This document shows, piece after piece, positions 14,420-23,055 of a DNA stretch of 31,551 bases. Both the position numbers and the translations under genes were made by a program. Source of the DNA: an uncultured Eubacteriales bacterium (lineage in GTDB: Bacteria; Bacillota; Clostridia; Oscillospirales; QAMX01); assembly GCA_900551265.1 (NCBI GenBank), contig URVL01000006.1, positions 1 to 31,551 of the forward strand, given 5' to 3'. The notes under the pieces are model-generated. The model was not told the DNA's origin, made no database searches, and saw only the letters and a program-made list of their open reading frames with translations. Numbering within the stretch: the stretch's first letter is position 1; each line of letters opens with the position of its first letter.

Positions 14420-15298
14420 TTATTTCAAACGATTTGTCAGCGCCCAGGCAAGCTCCGACAAAAATGTCCGATCCTGAAACACGTCCAGCGCCGCAACTGC
14501 CTCGGTAGTCAAACGCTCCACCTCACGGCGGCACGCCTCCATGCCAATCAGAGCCGGATATGTTGTTTTACCCTGGCGCTCGTCCGCGTGCGTCGCTTTG
14601 CCCAACACCGCAGCGTCGCCCTCAATATCCAGCATATCATCGCGAATTTGGAAGGCAAGGCCCAGCCGCGCACCAAACGTATCCGCCGCATGGATTTGCG
14701 CCTCATCCGCACCGCCCGCTACGCAGCCCATACGGCATGCCGCACGAATCAGCGCTCCTGTTTTCAGCGCAATCAGTTCGTTAAGCGTTTCCATATCCGG
14801 CATACGGCCGTCATATTCCAAATCAACGCATTGACCGCCAATCATACCATAAAAACCCGCGGCAGCCGCAAGCTCTCTTGTCAGGCGAAGCGCCGTTGCG
14901 GCATCCAAACTGCTGTCGGCAGTCACCATCGTTTCAAATGCGCGGTTTAAGAGTCCGTCGCCCGCCAAAAGCGCCGTTGCCTCGTCAAACGCACGGTGGC
15001 AAGACGGCTTCCCTCGACGCATGTCATCGTTATCCATACACGGAAGGTCGTCGTGAATGAGAGAATATGCGTGAACCATCTCAACCGCACATGCATATGG
15101 TAACGCTGTTAGCGGGTCACCGCCCGATATCCTGCAAAACTCTAATACAAACACGCCGCGAAGGCGCTTTCCGCCACCCATCGCGCTGTAGCGCATTGCC
15201 TCCATCACTCTCTCCTGCCGCATACCCTCGAGCGGGAGCAAACGGTCAAGGCCTTTTTCAATTATATCCGCATACAGCGCCAGTTTCTCCTCATGCAT
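14420..15298 (-). CDS. ispA: Polyprenyl synthetase, farnesyl diphosphate synthase type
   Basis: A 292-residue all-helical trans-prenyltransferase. The first aspartate-rich motif, HDDLPCMDND (about residues 83-92), has the DDX4D form of bacterial farnesyl/geranylgeranyl diphosphate synthases, and the second is QIRDDMLDIEGD (about 220-231). GGKRLRG at about 42 binds isopentenyl diphosphate. It extends dimethylallyl to farnesyl diphosphate in the cytoplasm for undecaprenyl and quinone precursors; product length is inferred. The ATG at 15298 overlaps the xseB stop by 8 nt and has GGAGG upstream. The typical neighbour dxs is absent; leuA follows instead. Confidence 0.93.
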   Translation of the reverse strand: MHEEKLALYADIIEKGLDRLLPLEGMRQERVMEAMRYSAMGGGKRLRGVFVLEFCRISGGDPLTALPYACAVEMVHAYSLIHDDLPCMDNDDMRRGKPSCHRAFDEATALLAGDGLLNRAFETMVTADSSLDAATALRLTRELAAAAGFYGMIGGQCVDLEYDGRMPDMETLNELIALKTGALIRAACRMGCVAGGADEAQIHAADTFGARLGLAFQIRDDMLDIEGDAAVLGKATHADERQGKTTYPALIGMEACRREVERLTTEAVAALDVFQDRTFLSELAWALTNRLK

Positions 15299-15536
15299 CG
15301 TCAAGCGCCTCCGCATCAAACACCTGCTCGGTTACCGTACCCTCCTGATTTTTCATCAGGATCGTAACCCGCCGTTCGGCCTGCTCAAGCGCCGTATTAC
15401 AGCGGCGCACAAGTGCGGCGCCCTCTTCATATAGCTCCAGCGATTGGTCAAGCGGCGCATCTCCTTTTTCCAAAAGCGCCACAATTTCCTCCAGGCGTGC
15501 AAGCGCCCCCTCAAACGTTATTTTCTTTTCTTCCAT
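15291..15536 (-). CDS. xseB: Exodeoxyribonuclease VII small subunit
   Basis: An 81-residue protein with the XseB core TFEGALARLEEIVALLEKGD (about residues 8-27), then DQSLELYEEGAALVRRC and a coiled-coil helix to residue 60. It is the small subunit that wraps the XseA stalk of exonuclease VII, the cytoplasmic nuclease that degrades single-stranded DNA to short oligonucleotides. It overlaps the 3' end of xseA by 26 nt and the start of ispA by 8 nt, so the three are translationally coupled. The C-terminal 20 residues are acidic and less conserved. Confidence 0.95.
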   Translation of the reverse strand: MEEKKITFEGALARLEEIVALLEKGDAPLDQSLELYEEGAALVRRCNTALEQAERRVTILMKNQEGTVTEQVFDAEALDDA

Positions 15537-16749
15537 TCTCCGCTCCTATCAGCACCTTGTCCACACGGCATTTTGCATGACCGTCTGTCAGGCGCAGTTC
15601 TATCAATTCACCACACTGTAATTGCAAAGCACTTTTAATAATCGTACCCTCTTCGTTCGCTGCCATCGCATATCCACGCGCCAGCACCTTCATGGGACTC
15701 AGCGCGTCCAAAACACCTGCCGTACGCGCCAAACGTTCCCGGCGCGACGTCATTTCCCGCTGTATCGCGTCTTCAAAACGCCGTGTGGCATATTCCAGCG
15801 CCAGCGCACGGTCCTCAATATAGTGCATCGGGCTGGTCAGTACTCTCTTTGAGGCAAGCGCAGCAACTCGCTGCCGTTCTAAGACAATTCGATGGCGTTC
15901 TAATTGTAAAAGCCGCGTGCCTGTCATACGCAGCTGTGTGGCAAGCTCCGTGCGGTCCGGCACGGCAAGCTCCGCTGCATTTGACGGCGTTGCCGCACGC
16001 AGATCCGCCACAAAATCCGCAATTGTGACATCCGGTTCATGACCAACTGCGGAAATCACCGGAATATCTGATGCAAAAATAGCACGCGCCACCCGCTCGT
16101 CATTAAACGCCCACAGATCCTCAATAGAACCTCCTCCACGTCCCGTAATGATAAGATCTGCAAGGCGATGTTCATTCACAAACGCCAGTCCTTCACAAAT
16201 TTCCGCAGGGGCTTCGGCACCCTGCACCCGGACAGGATAGATTCGCACGCGCGCAATCGGCCACCGGGCGCGAAGAATACGCAGCATATCTCGTACTGCC
16301 GCGCCAGTCGGAGACGTGATAATTGCAATGCGCATTGGACAGCGTGGAAGCGGCTTCTTATGCGAAGGGTCAAAAAGTCCCTCCGCGTTTAATTTTTCCT
16401 TTAATTGTTCAAACGCAACATAGAGTGCGCCGACCCCATCCGGAATCAGCTCGTCAATATAAAGCTGGTACTGACCGTCGCGCGCAAATACATCAATCCT
16501 GCCATGTGCAATCACCTTCATGCCGTTATCCGGACGAAATTTCAGCTTTGACGCACTGGAACGGAACATGACAGCACGAAGAACGCCGTTTTCATCTTTC
16601 ATCGTCATATAAGCATGTCCAGACGAATGCAGCTTGAAATTGGAGAGCTCACCGCGGACATAAATTGACGACAACAGTTCATCCGAAGAAATTAACGCAC
16701 GCAGGCGCTGGTTAACGTCCGAAACGGACCAAATCATTCGAGAATCCAT
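15511..16749 (-). CDS. xseA: Exodeoxyribonuclease VII large subunit
   Basis: A 412-residue catalytic subunit. An N-terminal OB-fold (about residues 20-100, YVRGELSNFKLHSSGHAYMT read in part) binds single-stranded DNA. The central catalytic domain has TSPTGAAVRDM (about 150), GRGGGSIEDLWAFNDE (about 200-215) and SAVGHEPDVTIADFVADLRA, all conserved. A long helical stalk (about 275-360) follows. It works with XseB in DNA repair and recombination. ATG 16749 has an AGGGGA site at normal spacing and overlaps the upstream TsaD-like gene by 16 nt. Its length is slightly below that of E. coli XseA. Confidence 0.96.
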   Translation of the reverse strand: MDSRMIWSVSDVNQRLRALISSDELLSSIYVRGELSNFKLHSSGHAYMTMKDENGVLRAVMFRSSASKLKFRPDNGMKVIAHGRIDVFARDGQYQLYIDELIPDGVGALYVAFEQLKEKLNAEGLFDPSHKKPLPRCPMRIAIITSPTGAAVRDMLRILRARWPIARVRIYPVRVQGAEAPAEICEGLAFVNEHRLADLIITGRGGGSIEDLWAFNDERVARAIFASDIPVISAVGHEPDVTIADFVADLRAATPSNAAELAVPDRTELATQLRMTGTRLLQLERHRIVLERQRVAALASKRVLTSPMHYIEDRALALEYATRRFEDAIQREMTSRRERLARTAGVLDALSPMKVLARGYAMAANEEGTIIKSALQLQCGELIELRLTDGHAKCRVDKVLIGAENGRKENNV

Positions 16750-17696
16750 TCTGGTATTTTCCCCTCGCTCTGAATCGCCGCGAGTACGGCAATGCCCATA
16801 GCATTATCTGTTGAAAACTCCGGGCGCGCAAACACCGCGCCAAAACGCCCCGCCATGTGGCGGCGTATCCGCTCGTTGGACGCTACGCCGCCGGAACACA
16901 ATACCGGGAGCTTCGGATAACGCGCGAGCGCCTGTTCCGTTGCCCGCTCGATGGCAAAAAGTATAGTATTGAGGACAAAATTTGCAATTTCAAATTCCGG
17001 CCGTCCCGCCGCATACATAGCCCGTACATGATTTTCCATCCCGGAAAGCGAAAATGCAGCCTCTGTGCAGCGCACTTTATAATGTTCCTTCGTTGGCTGA
17101 CCCGCCGCAAGCGAGGCCAGCGCCCTTCCCGCCGGAAATCCGAGCCCCAGCATAACGCCTGCGCGGTCGATAAGCTGTCCGGCGGAAATATCCGTCGTGC
17201 CACCGACAATCTCTTCATAAATAATCCGCGTTTCATCGGGCCTCACAAGTAACAGTTCCGTCGTACCGCCGGAGAGATGCCAAGCCAAAAACGGCTCGCG
17301 TAATAATGACAGGCGTCCTGCAGAATAAACGGCAGCGGCAATATGTCCCTGCTGATGCGAAAACGCATAAAACGTCGCCGCATGCGCCAGGGCCATCGTG
17401 CGCGCCGTCCCCGTTCCAACCAGAAAACAGGGCATGTAGGAGCTTTCCACCGTACGCGGCGATACCGACGCAGCGTACAGGTCTGGCTTCTCATATGTCT
17501 CATATTGAGAAAGTTCTGACAGTATCTCCGGCAGCGCTTTCACATGTGCAAACACGGCATCACTTTGACGGAGGCCAAGTTTTCCCGCTTCAACCGGCAA
17601 AAGCCGCGACACATTCGCGCCGCGGCCAGTCTTCACATCCAGAAAAGCTGCAGACGTCGTATAGTTTGACGTGTCGAATGCCAAAACGCCCGCCAT
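16734..17696 (-). CDS. TsaD-like M22 family protein (second, divergent paralogue)
   Basis: A 320-residue ASKHA-fold protein of the Kae1/TsaD/YgjD superfamily. The metal-binding HxxxH is kept as HQQGH (His114, His118), the phosphate loop as LSGGTTELLL (usually SGGHT), a later LCSGGVASNERIR loop is present, and STDNAMGIA near residue 300 carries the third metal ligand. In true TsaD the enzyme adds the threonylcarbamoyl group to tRNA A37; this shorter divergent form commonly lies between nusB and xseA in Clostridia and its role is not established. It may be a second tRNA-modification component or a protease-like relic. Its start overlaps the nusB stop by one base (TAATG), and a true tsaD should exist elsewhere in the genome. 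Confidence 0.75.
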   Translation of the reverse strand: MAGVLAFDTSNYTTSAAFLDVKTGRGANVSRLLPVEAGKLGLRQSDAVFAHVKALPEILSELSQYETYEKPDLYAASVSPRTVESSYMPCFLVGTGTARTMALAHAATFYAFSHQQGHIAAAVYSAGRLSLLREPFLAWHLSGGTTELLLVRPDETRIIYEEIVGGTTDISAGQLIDRAGVMLGLGFPAGRALASLAAGQPTKEHYKVRCTEAAFSLSGMENHVRAMYAAGRPEFEIANFVLNTILFAIERATEQALARYPKLPVLCSGGVASNERIRRHMAGRFGAVFARPEFSTDNAMGIAVLAAIQSEGKIPEWILE

Positions 17697-18145
17697 TATG
17701 TCGTTACTTCCTTCCGCACAAACGTGCCGAGAATGCCATTGATAAACGAAGCGGCCTCCGGCGTATCATACCGCTTTGCAAGCTCTACCGCCTCATTGAT
17801 GGAAACAGAGTCCGGCACGTCCGGCATGTAGAGGATTTCGTACATGGATAAGCGCATAATACACGCCACAATTCTTGAAATGCGTCCAAACTTCCACCCT
17901 ACGCTATAGCGTTCAATGTACGTATCCAGCTCTGCAAGGTGGCTCCCGACGCCCGACGCCACCCGTCGGATATATGCGGCATCACGCTCATCCGGAAAGG
18001 TCTGATAGAGTCTGTCCTCCCCGGCGAGGTCGGTAAAATGATCGGCATCAAGCTGCTTTTCCAAAAGGGCATCACAGCCTTCTCCCGTAAAATCCATCTC
18101 AAAGATAATGTGCAGTGCAAGTTCCCTTGCTGTCTTTCGGCTCAT
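17696..18145 (-). CDS. nusB: Transcription antitermination factor NusB
   Basis: A 149-residue all-helical protein with the NusB N-terminus MSRKTARELALHIIFEMDF (read in part) and the conserved C-terminal part VSINEAVELAKRYDTPEAASFINGIL (in part). It binds boxA RNA with NusE during rRNA transcription and supports antitermination in the cytoplasm. The ATG at 18145 gives the typical family start; an in-frame ATG at 18154 adds three residues. It lies 15 nt after the Asp23-family stop and overlaps the TsaD-like gene by one base. Confidence 0.95.
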   Translation of the reverse strand: MSRKTARELALHIIFEMDFTGEGCDALLEKQLDADHFTDLAGEDRLYQTFPDERDAAYIRRVASGVGSHLAELDTYIERYSVGWKFGRISRIVACIMRLSMYEILYMPDVPDSVSINEAVELAKRYDTPEAASFINGILGTFVRKEVTT

Positions 18146-18160
18146 ACTGATCATTCGGGC

Positions 18161-18526
18161 TCATTCGCCCTTTTTCTCCTTATCAAAGCTGACGCCGGAC
18201 ACTGTGACATTAATACTGCGCACCGTAAGGCCGGTCATTGATTCAACAGCCACTTTTACCTTTTGCTGTACCTTCAGGGCAGTCTGCGGAATCTTGACGC
18301 CATATGCCATTTGCACGCACAGTTCCAGTGCGACGGCATGTTCTTCAAACGTTACGCGAACGCCGCGTCCCATGCCTTTTTTCCCCCAACGCTCGGAAAA
18401 ATCAAGTGCCGACACGGGCGTCACCGCAACGCCTTCCACCTCATTTGCCGCAATGGTCACAATAGACGCGATTACGTCTTCCGAAATTTTGACATTCCCA
18501 GTCCCTGAACTCTTTTCTTCTTTCAT
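18161..18526 (-). CDS. Asp23/Gls24 family envelope stress response protein
   Basis: A 121-residue protein with the Asp23 domain: VKISEDVIASIVTIAANEVEGV (read in part), a variable loop (residues about 38-60), then VKIPQTALKVQQKVKVAVE and LTVRSINVTVSGVSF (each in part). Family members localise near the membrane in Bacillota and are linked to envelope or alkaline stress. No transmembrane segment is present, so a partner would be needed for membrane location. The ATG at 18526 has a strong AGGAGGG site. It heads the long operon leading to nusB and exonuclease VII, a common arrangement in Clostridia. Confidence 0.92.
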   Translation of the reverse strand: MKEEKSSGTGNVKISEDVIASIVTIAANEVEGVAVTPVSALDFSERWGKKGMGRGVRVTFEEHAVALELCVQMAYGVKIPQTALKVQQKVKVAVESMTGLTVRSINVTVSGVSFDKEKKGE

Positions 18527-18563
18527 AAAAGGCCCTCCTTTTCACCGGGTCATATGACATAAC

Positions 18564-18581
18564 GCCGGCTCAACCGCCGGC
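18564..18581 (-). other. GCCGGC inverted-repeat hairpin in the asp23 leader
   Basis: GCCGGC (18564-18569) and GCCGGC (18576-18581) flank a 6-nt loop and can pair as a 6-bp G+C hairpin. There is no U-tract; it may stabilise the leader or modulate ribosome access. Confidence 0.35.
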
Positions 18582-18608
18582 CCGCCAAGCATAAAATCTG
18601 TTCAGAAT

Positions 18609-18614
18609 AGTATA
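18609..18614 (-). promoter_or_regulatory. -10 element for the asp23-nusB-xse-ispA-leuA-cimA operon
   Basis: TATACT on the minus strand is preceded by TGT, giving an extended -10 (TGTTATACT), with only a weak -35. The start would be near 18602, leaving a leader of about 75 nt. Confidence 0.5.
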
Positions 18615-18660
18615 ACACACTTTATCAATGATTTCCATATCCTTTTATAAAAACAGGCGC

Positions 18661-21600
18661 TTACTGTCTTAAAACGACGTTTTCATCCCCCATCAAGCGC
18701 CGCATTTCTGAAAGAAACAGCGCATCGTCCGAAACGGTACGGTCAAGACGGCGTTTTGTCTTTGTCCTGTCGTCATAAAATACAACCGGTATCGTACCAA
18801 TAAAGATGTTTGCAAGCGATTGTGCACGGCGCAATTTCCCATCGTTTTCATCATTAATACGAATAAAGAGCTTGCCGTGAGATGAGGTATCTTCCGTACC
18901 AGGTCTCGCCGAAGAAGTGGCGGCGCGGCGATTGGCGCGCCGCTCAGCCGAAAAACCTTCCGCAGAAAGAGGGGCAATATCGTCGCACTTAAGCTTTGGT
19001 GCTTCCTCTTCGCGCGCGGTAATCTGCGCGCGCACCATAACGATTTCACCCTCGCGGATAATTGCCGAAGCTCCGGAAAGCATTTTGGAAAAAATCATCA
19101 TTTCCACACTGCCGGTTAAATCCTCCAACGTCGTATAGGCCATCATGGAATTGGACTTCGTAGTTTTCAGCCGAACCGGCCCTAAAATTCCTGCGGCCGT
19201 AATGTAATCGCCGTCTCCATATTCGCTGTCCTCCGCATGCAGGCGGGCCAGAGGTACCGCACCAATCGCGCGAATATCCGCGCTCCGGCTCTCCAGCGGA
19301 TGTCCGCTCATGTAAAGGCCCGTAACTTCCTTCTCCATGGCAAGCAGACGGCTTCGCTCGAATTCCGGAATATCGGGGAGCTCTGTCTCCTCTGCTGCCG
19401 CCGATTCTCCCGCCATCATACCGAACATATCCAGCTGTCCTTCGACATTGGAACGGTTCGTCTGCGCGATTCCGGACAGCACACGGTCGCACACGGCCAT
19501 CAGCTGAGCACGATACACGCCCAAGCTATCAAAGGCTCCCGCCAAAATCAAGCTCTCCAGAGCGCGGCGGTTTAGGTCAATTCCATACATCCGCTCACAG
19601 AAATTCTTAAAACTCAAAAAACTGCCGCCGCGGTCGCGTTCTTCCAACAATTTTTCAATAAACGCACGCCCTACATTTTTCACGGCGACCAGGCCAAAAC
19701 GGATACTGTCACCCGCAACCGTAAAATCCCCTCGCGACTCATTCACGTCCGGCGGCAAAACCTGAATACCCAGCGCACGGCATTCTGCAATATAACCCGC
19801 CATCTTCTCTGTAGAGCCAAGGACAGAGGTGAGCAGCGCCGCCATATATTCGCGCGGATAGTGACATTTCAGATACGCCGTTTGGTAGGAAATCAAGGCG
19901 TATGCCACAGCATGCCCTTTTGGGAAGGCATAGCGTGCAAATTCCTGCATCTCTTCAAAAATGGATTCCGCTGCCTCACGGCTGACACCATGCGCCATCG
20001 CGCCTTCGACGAACGCAGTATGTTCACGTTCCAGCACATCATACTTTTTCTTGCTCATCGCCCGGCGCACAATATCCGCACGTCCGAGCGAATAACCGGC
20101 AAGCTTCCGGCAAATAGACATAACCTGCTCCTGGTATACAATACAGCCATTTGTAACCTTTAAAATATCCTCAAGGAGCGGATCTTTATACGTAATTTTT
20201 GACGGATCGTTTCTGCACTCTATAAATCGTGGAATGGAATCCATGGGGCCGGGCCGGTACAGCGCGACCGCCGCCGTGATATCCTCCAGAGAACGCGGCT
20301 TCATCTGCATCATGAGGTTGGTCATCCCCGCGCTTTCAATCTGGAAGATACCGGACGTTTTCCCCTGTGAAAGCATTTCGTAAGTTTCGGGATCGTCATC
20401 CGGCACCTTATGAATATCAAAACCGGGGACACGCTCACGCACGAGACGCTGTGCATCGTCTACGACAGTAACGTTGCGCAGCCCCAGAAAGTCCATCTTC
20501 AAAAGGCCCAACTCTTCCAATGTCACCATGCCGAACTGCGTCACAATCGTATCATCGCTTCGGGAAAGTGGAACATACTCATATACCGGGCGGTCGGTAA
20601 TTACTACGCCGGCCGCATGGGTAGAAGCGTGACGCGGCATTCCCTCAATACGCCGCGCCGTATCAATTACGCGCTTGGTCGTCTCATCGTTTTCATAGCG
20701 TTCCCGGAGTTGCGGCGAAGTCTGCAATGCGCGCTCGATTGTCATATGCAGCTCCATCGGGACAAGTTTTGCAATTGCATCCGTTTCCGCATAGGAAACG
20801 TTCAAAACGCGGCCGACATCCCGCACCGCCTGACGCGCAGCCATCGTGCCAAACGTTACGATTTGCGCCACATGATCGTCGCCATATTTGCGTTTTACAT
20901 AATCGATGATTTCCTGCCGGCGGATATAGCAGAAATCCATGTCAATATCCGGCATACTGACGCGTTCCGGATTTAAAAAGCGATCAAAAAAGAGATCAAA
21001 CCGCATTGGATCAATGTCCGTAATATGCAGGCAGTAACTAACGATACTGTTTGCCGAGGAACCACGGCCGCCGCCAACCGGAATCTCGTTATTTTTGGCA
21101 TAAAGAATAAAGTCCTGTACAATAAGGAAATAATCGCAAAAACCCATCCGGCTGATAATTCCAATTTCGTATTCAAGCCGGTCGCGATACTGCTCCGCAC
21201 GATCGCCATAACGTTCTAAAAGCCCCGCGTTACACTTCTCACGCAGGATCACATCATGGTCACGCGTATCTTCCGTTTTGTATTCCGGCAAATGATAAAC
21301 GCCAAATTCAAAGTCCACATTGCAGCGTTCGGCAATTCGGACCGTATTGGCAAGCGCTTCCGGATAATCCGGAAACAGAGCCGCCATCTCGTCGGCAGTT
21401 TTTAAATACAGCTCCTGAGAATCGTAACGAAGCCGGTCGGTTTCATCCACTGTATGCCCCGTCTGAATGCACATCATAACGTCCTGAACATAGGCGTCCT
21501 CCCGGCGTAAATAATGCACGTCATTTGAGACAATCAGCTCAATTCCCGTCTCTCTTGCAATCCGCTGGAGTCCGGCATTTACTTCAAGCTGTTCCTGCAT

Positions 21601-22137
21601 TCCGTGATTCTGGAGCTCCAAAAAGTAATTGCCCTTGCCAAAAATCCGCTGGTATTCCAGCGCCATATCGCGCGCAGCGTCATAGTTCCGCTCCAAAATC
21701 AGTCGCGGCACCGCTCCCCCAACACAGGCAGAACAGGCAATAATACCCTCGTGATGCGCCTCTAACAGTTCCATATCAACGCGCGGACGGTTATAGAAGC
21801 CCTCTACATACGCCATGGAAATCAAGTAACAGAGGTTCTTATATCCCGTCTGATTCTCGGCCAGCAGCACCAGATGCATGGGCCGAGCATCAAGTTCAGG
21901 GTCACGGTCAAATCGGGTACGCGGCGCAACATATACTTCACAGCCAATGATCGGCTTAATGCCGGCCGCTTTAGCCGCCCGGTAAAAATCAATCACACCA
22001 TACATGACGCCATGGTCCGTGATAGCGACCGCTTTCTGTCCAGTCTCCTTTACGCGCTCCATAATACCACGAATACGGCATGCGCCATCAAGCAGGCTAT
22101 ACTCCGTATGCAAATGTAAGTGCACAAAATCCGGCAT
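18661..22137 (-). CDS. dnaE: DNA polymerase III subunit alpha
   Basis: An 1158-residue replicative C-family polymerase of normal DnaE length. The N-terminal PHP domain (HLHLHTEYSLLDG, residues about 6-18) keeps the metal-binding histidines. The catalytic palm has GGGRGSSANS (about 362) and MPDIDMDF (about 400), with the third aspartate in LKMDFLGLRN (about 560). A helix-hairpin-helix region, a C-terminal OB-fold (EIVMVRAQIT, about 1020) and a tail follow. No proofreading exonuclease domain is inserted, so it is DnaE, not PolC. In the cytoplasm it extends primers at the replication fork. It starts 12 nt after whiA. Confidence 0.97.
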   Translation of the reverse strand: MPDFVHLHLHTEYSLLDGACRIRGIMERVKETGQKAVAITDHGVMYGVIDFYRAAKAAGIKPIIGCEVYVAPRTRFDRDPELDARPMHLVLLAENQTGYKNLCYLISMAYVEGFYNRPRVDMELLEAHHEGIIACSACVGGAVPRLILERNYDAARDMALEYQRIFGKGNYFLELQNHGMQEQLEVNAGLQRIARETGIELIVSNDVHYLRREDAYVQDVMMCIQTGHTVDETDRLRYDSQELYLKTADEMAALFPDYPEALANTVRIAERCNVDFEFGVYHLPEYKTEDTRDHDVILREKCNAGLLERYGDRAEQYRDRLEYEIGIISRMGFCDYFLIVQDFILYAKNNEIPVGGGRGSSANSIVSYCLHITDIDPMRFDLFFDRFLNPERVSMPDIDMDFCYIRRQEIIDYVKRKYGDDHVAQIVTFGTMAARQAVRDVGRVLNVSYAETDAIAKLVPMELHMTIERALQTSPQLRERYENDETTKRVIDTARRIEGMPRHASTHAAGVVITDRPVYEYVPLSRSDDTIVTQFGMVTLEELGLLKMDFLGLRNVTVVDDAQRLVRERVPGFDIHKVPDDDPETYEMLSQGKTSGIFQIESAGMTNLMMQMKPRSLEDITAAVALYRPGPMDSIPRFIECRNDPSKITYKDPLLEDILKVTNGCIVYQEQVMSICRKLAGYSLGRADIVRRAMSKKKYDVLEREHTAFVEGAMAHGVSREAAESIFEEMQEFARYAFPKGHAVAYALISYQTAYLKCHYPREYMAALLTSVLGSTEKMAGYIAECRALGIQVLPPDVNESRGDFTVAGDSIRFGLVAVKNVGRAFIEKLLEERDRGGSFLSFKNFCERMYGIDLNRRALESLILAGAFDSLGVYRAQLMAVCDRVLSGIAQTNRSNVEGQLDMFGMMAGESAAAEETELPDIPEFERSRLLAMEKEVTGLYMSGHPLESRSADIRAIGAVPLARLHAEDSEYGDGDYITAAGILGPVRLKTTKSNSMMAYTTLEDLTGSVEMMIFSKMLSGASAIIREGEIVMVRAQITAREEEAPKLKCDDIAPLSAEGFSAERRANRRAATSSARPGTEDTSSHGKLFIRINDENDGKLRRAQSLANIFIGTIPVVFYDDRTKTKRRLDRTVSDDALFLSEMRRLMGDENVVLRQ

Positions 22138-22149
22138 TCTTTCTTCACC

Positions 22150-23052
22150 TCACAGTCCTTCCCGCTCTTCTGCCAGCGCTACCAGCTTCTTGAGCCTGTA
22201 GCTCAGGGTGGCGCGGCTTACCGGCGGATCCAGTGACGCCGCCAAAACAGACAGCGACGATTCCGGAAACTCCATCCGAATGCGGGCCGCTTCCTGTACG
22301 GCACGTGGTTGCAGCTGCAGCCGTCCGTCGGCCTGTAACATCCGGATAGCACGCAACTGTGCTGCTGCGGCATCCACCGTTTTAGAAATGTTGGCTGTTT
22401 CACAATTGACGTGGCGATTAATCTGGTTACGCACGTCTTTTACAACTTTTGCCTGCATAACGGCAAGTGCGGACACAGGCGCACCCGTCTGAACCAGAAA
22501 ATCTTCAATAGCTTCGCTGGACTTAAAGTACAGCACATACTTTGACTGCCGGCGCGCAACTTTTGGTTGATAATCCTCGTCCATTAAAAACGCCGTCATT
22601 TCAGTGGAAAATACATAATGGGGCGTTACCAATTCCAAATGATACCGCGACTCCGGAGATGCCATGCTGCCGCCGGACAAAAAGGCTCCACGTAAAAAAG
22701 CCGCTTTACAGCAGTCTTCTTCCAAAATTGCACGGTTCATTCTGACGCCGGAGGAATTTGGATCAAGCCCAAACGCGTTGAATACGCGGCGTATCTGCGA
22801 CTTTTTTGTCAGTTCAAACACATATCTGCCCTCCCGTGCGTCGCGCCGGGGTTCTATCTGTAAATCAAACGCACGAAAAAACAATAGTTTTACACGGCCA
22901 ACGATATCTTTGTTACCCGTTATAATCCGAATACCATTTTGTCGAAACAGATTAGCAAACAATAAAATTCCATAGCATTCACCAAGCGCATCGCAGTCCC
23001 GTTCCACCGGAACCGCACAGAGTTCACGCTTGACATCCTGCGAAAAAGACAT
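22150..23052 (-). CDS. whiA: DNA-binding protein WhiA
   Basis: A 300-residue protein with two domains. The N-terminal part (residues about 1-200) resembles LAGLIDADG homing endonucleases (LRGAFLSGGSMASPESRYHLE, in part) without evident catalytic role. The C-terminal helix-turn-helix (about 235-290; SSLSVLAASLDPPVSRATLSYRLKK, in part) recognises DNA. WhiA acts in cell division and chromosome segregation in Bacillota and as a sporulation regulator in actinomycetes. It lies 3 nt after murB and 12 nt before dnaE. In many Bacillota whiA follows rapZ and yvcK; neither is present here. Confidence 0.95.
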   Translation of the reverse strand: MSFSQDVKRELCAVPVERDCDALGECYGILLFANLFRQNGIRIITGNKDIVGRVKLLFFRAFDLQIEPRRDAREGRYVFELTKKSQIRRVFNAFGLDPNSSGVRMNRAILEEDCCKAAFLRGAFLSGGSMASPESRYHLELVTPHYVFSTEMTAFLMDEDYQPKVARRQSKYVLYFKSSEAIEDFLVQTGAPVSALAVMQAKVVKDVRNQINRHVNCETANISKTVDAAAAQLRAIRMLQADGRLQLQPRAVQEAARIRMEFPESSLSVLAASLDPPVSRATLSYRLKKLVALAEEREGL

Positions 23053-23055
23053 AAT

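Noticed and set aside
17306..17851. A 181-codon plus-strand open frame.
   Set aside because: It is antisense to the TsaD-like gene and nusB and has no Shine-Dalgarno or recognisable domain.
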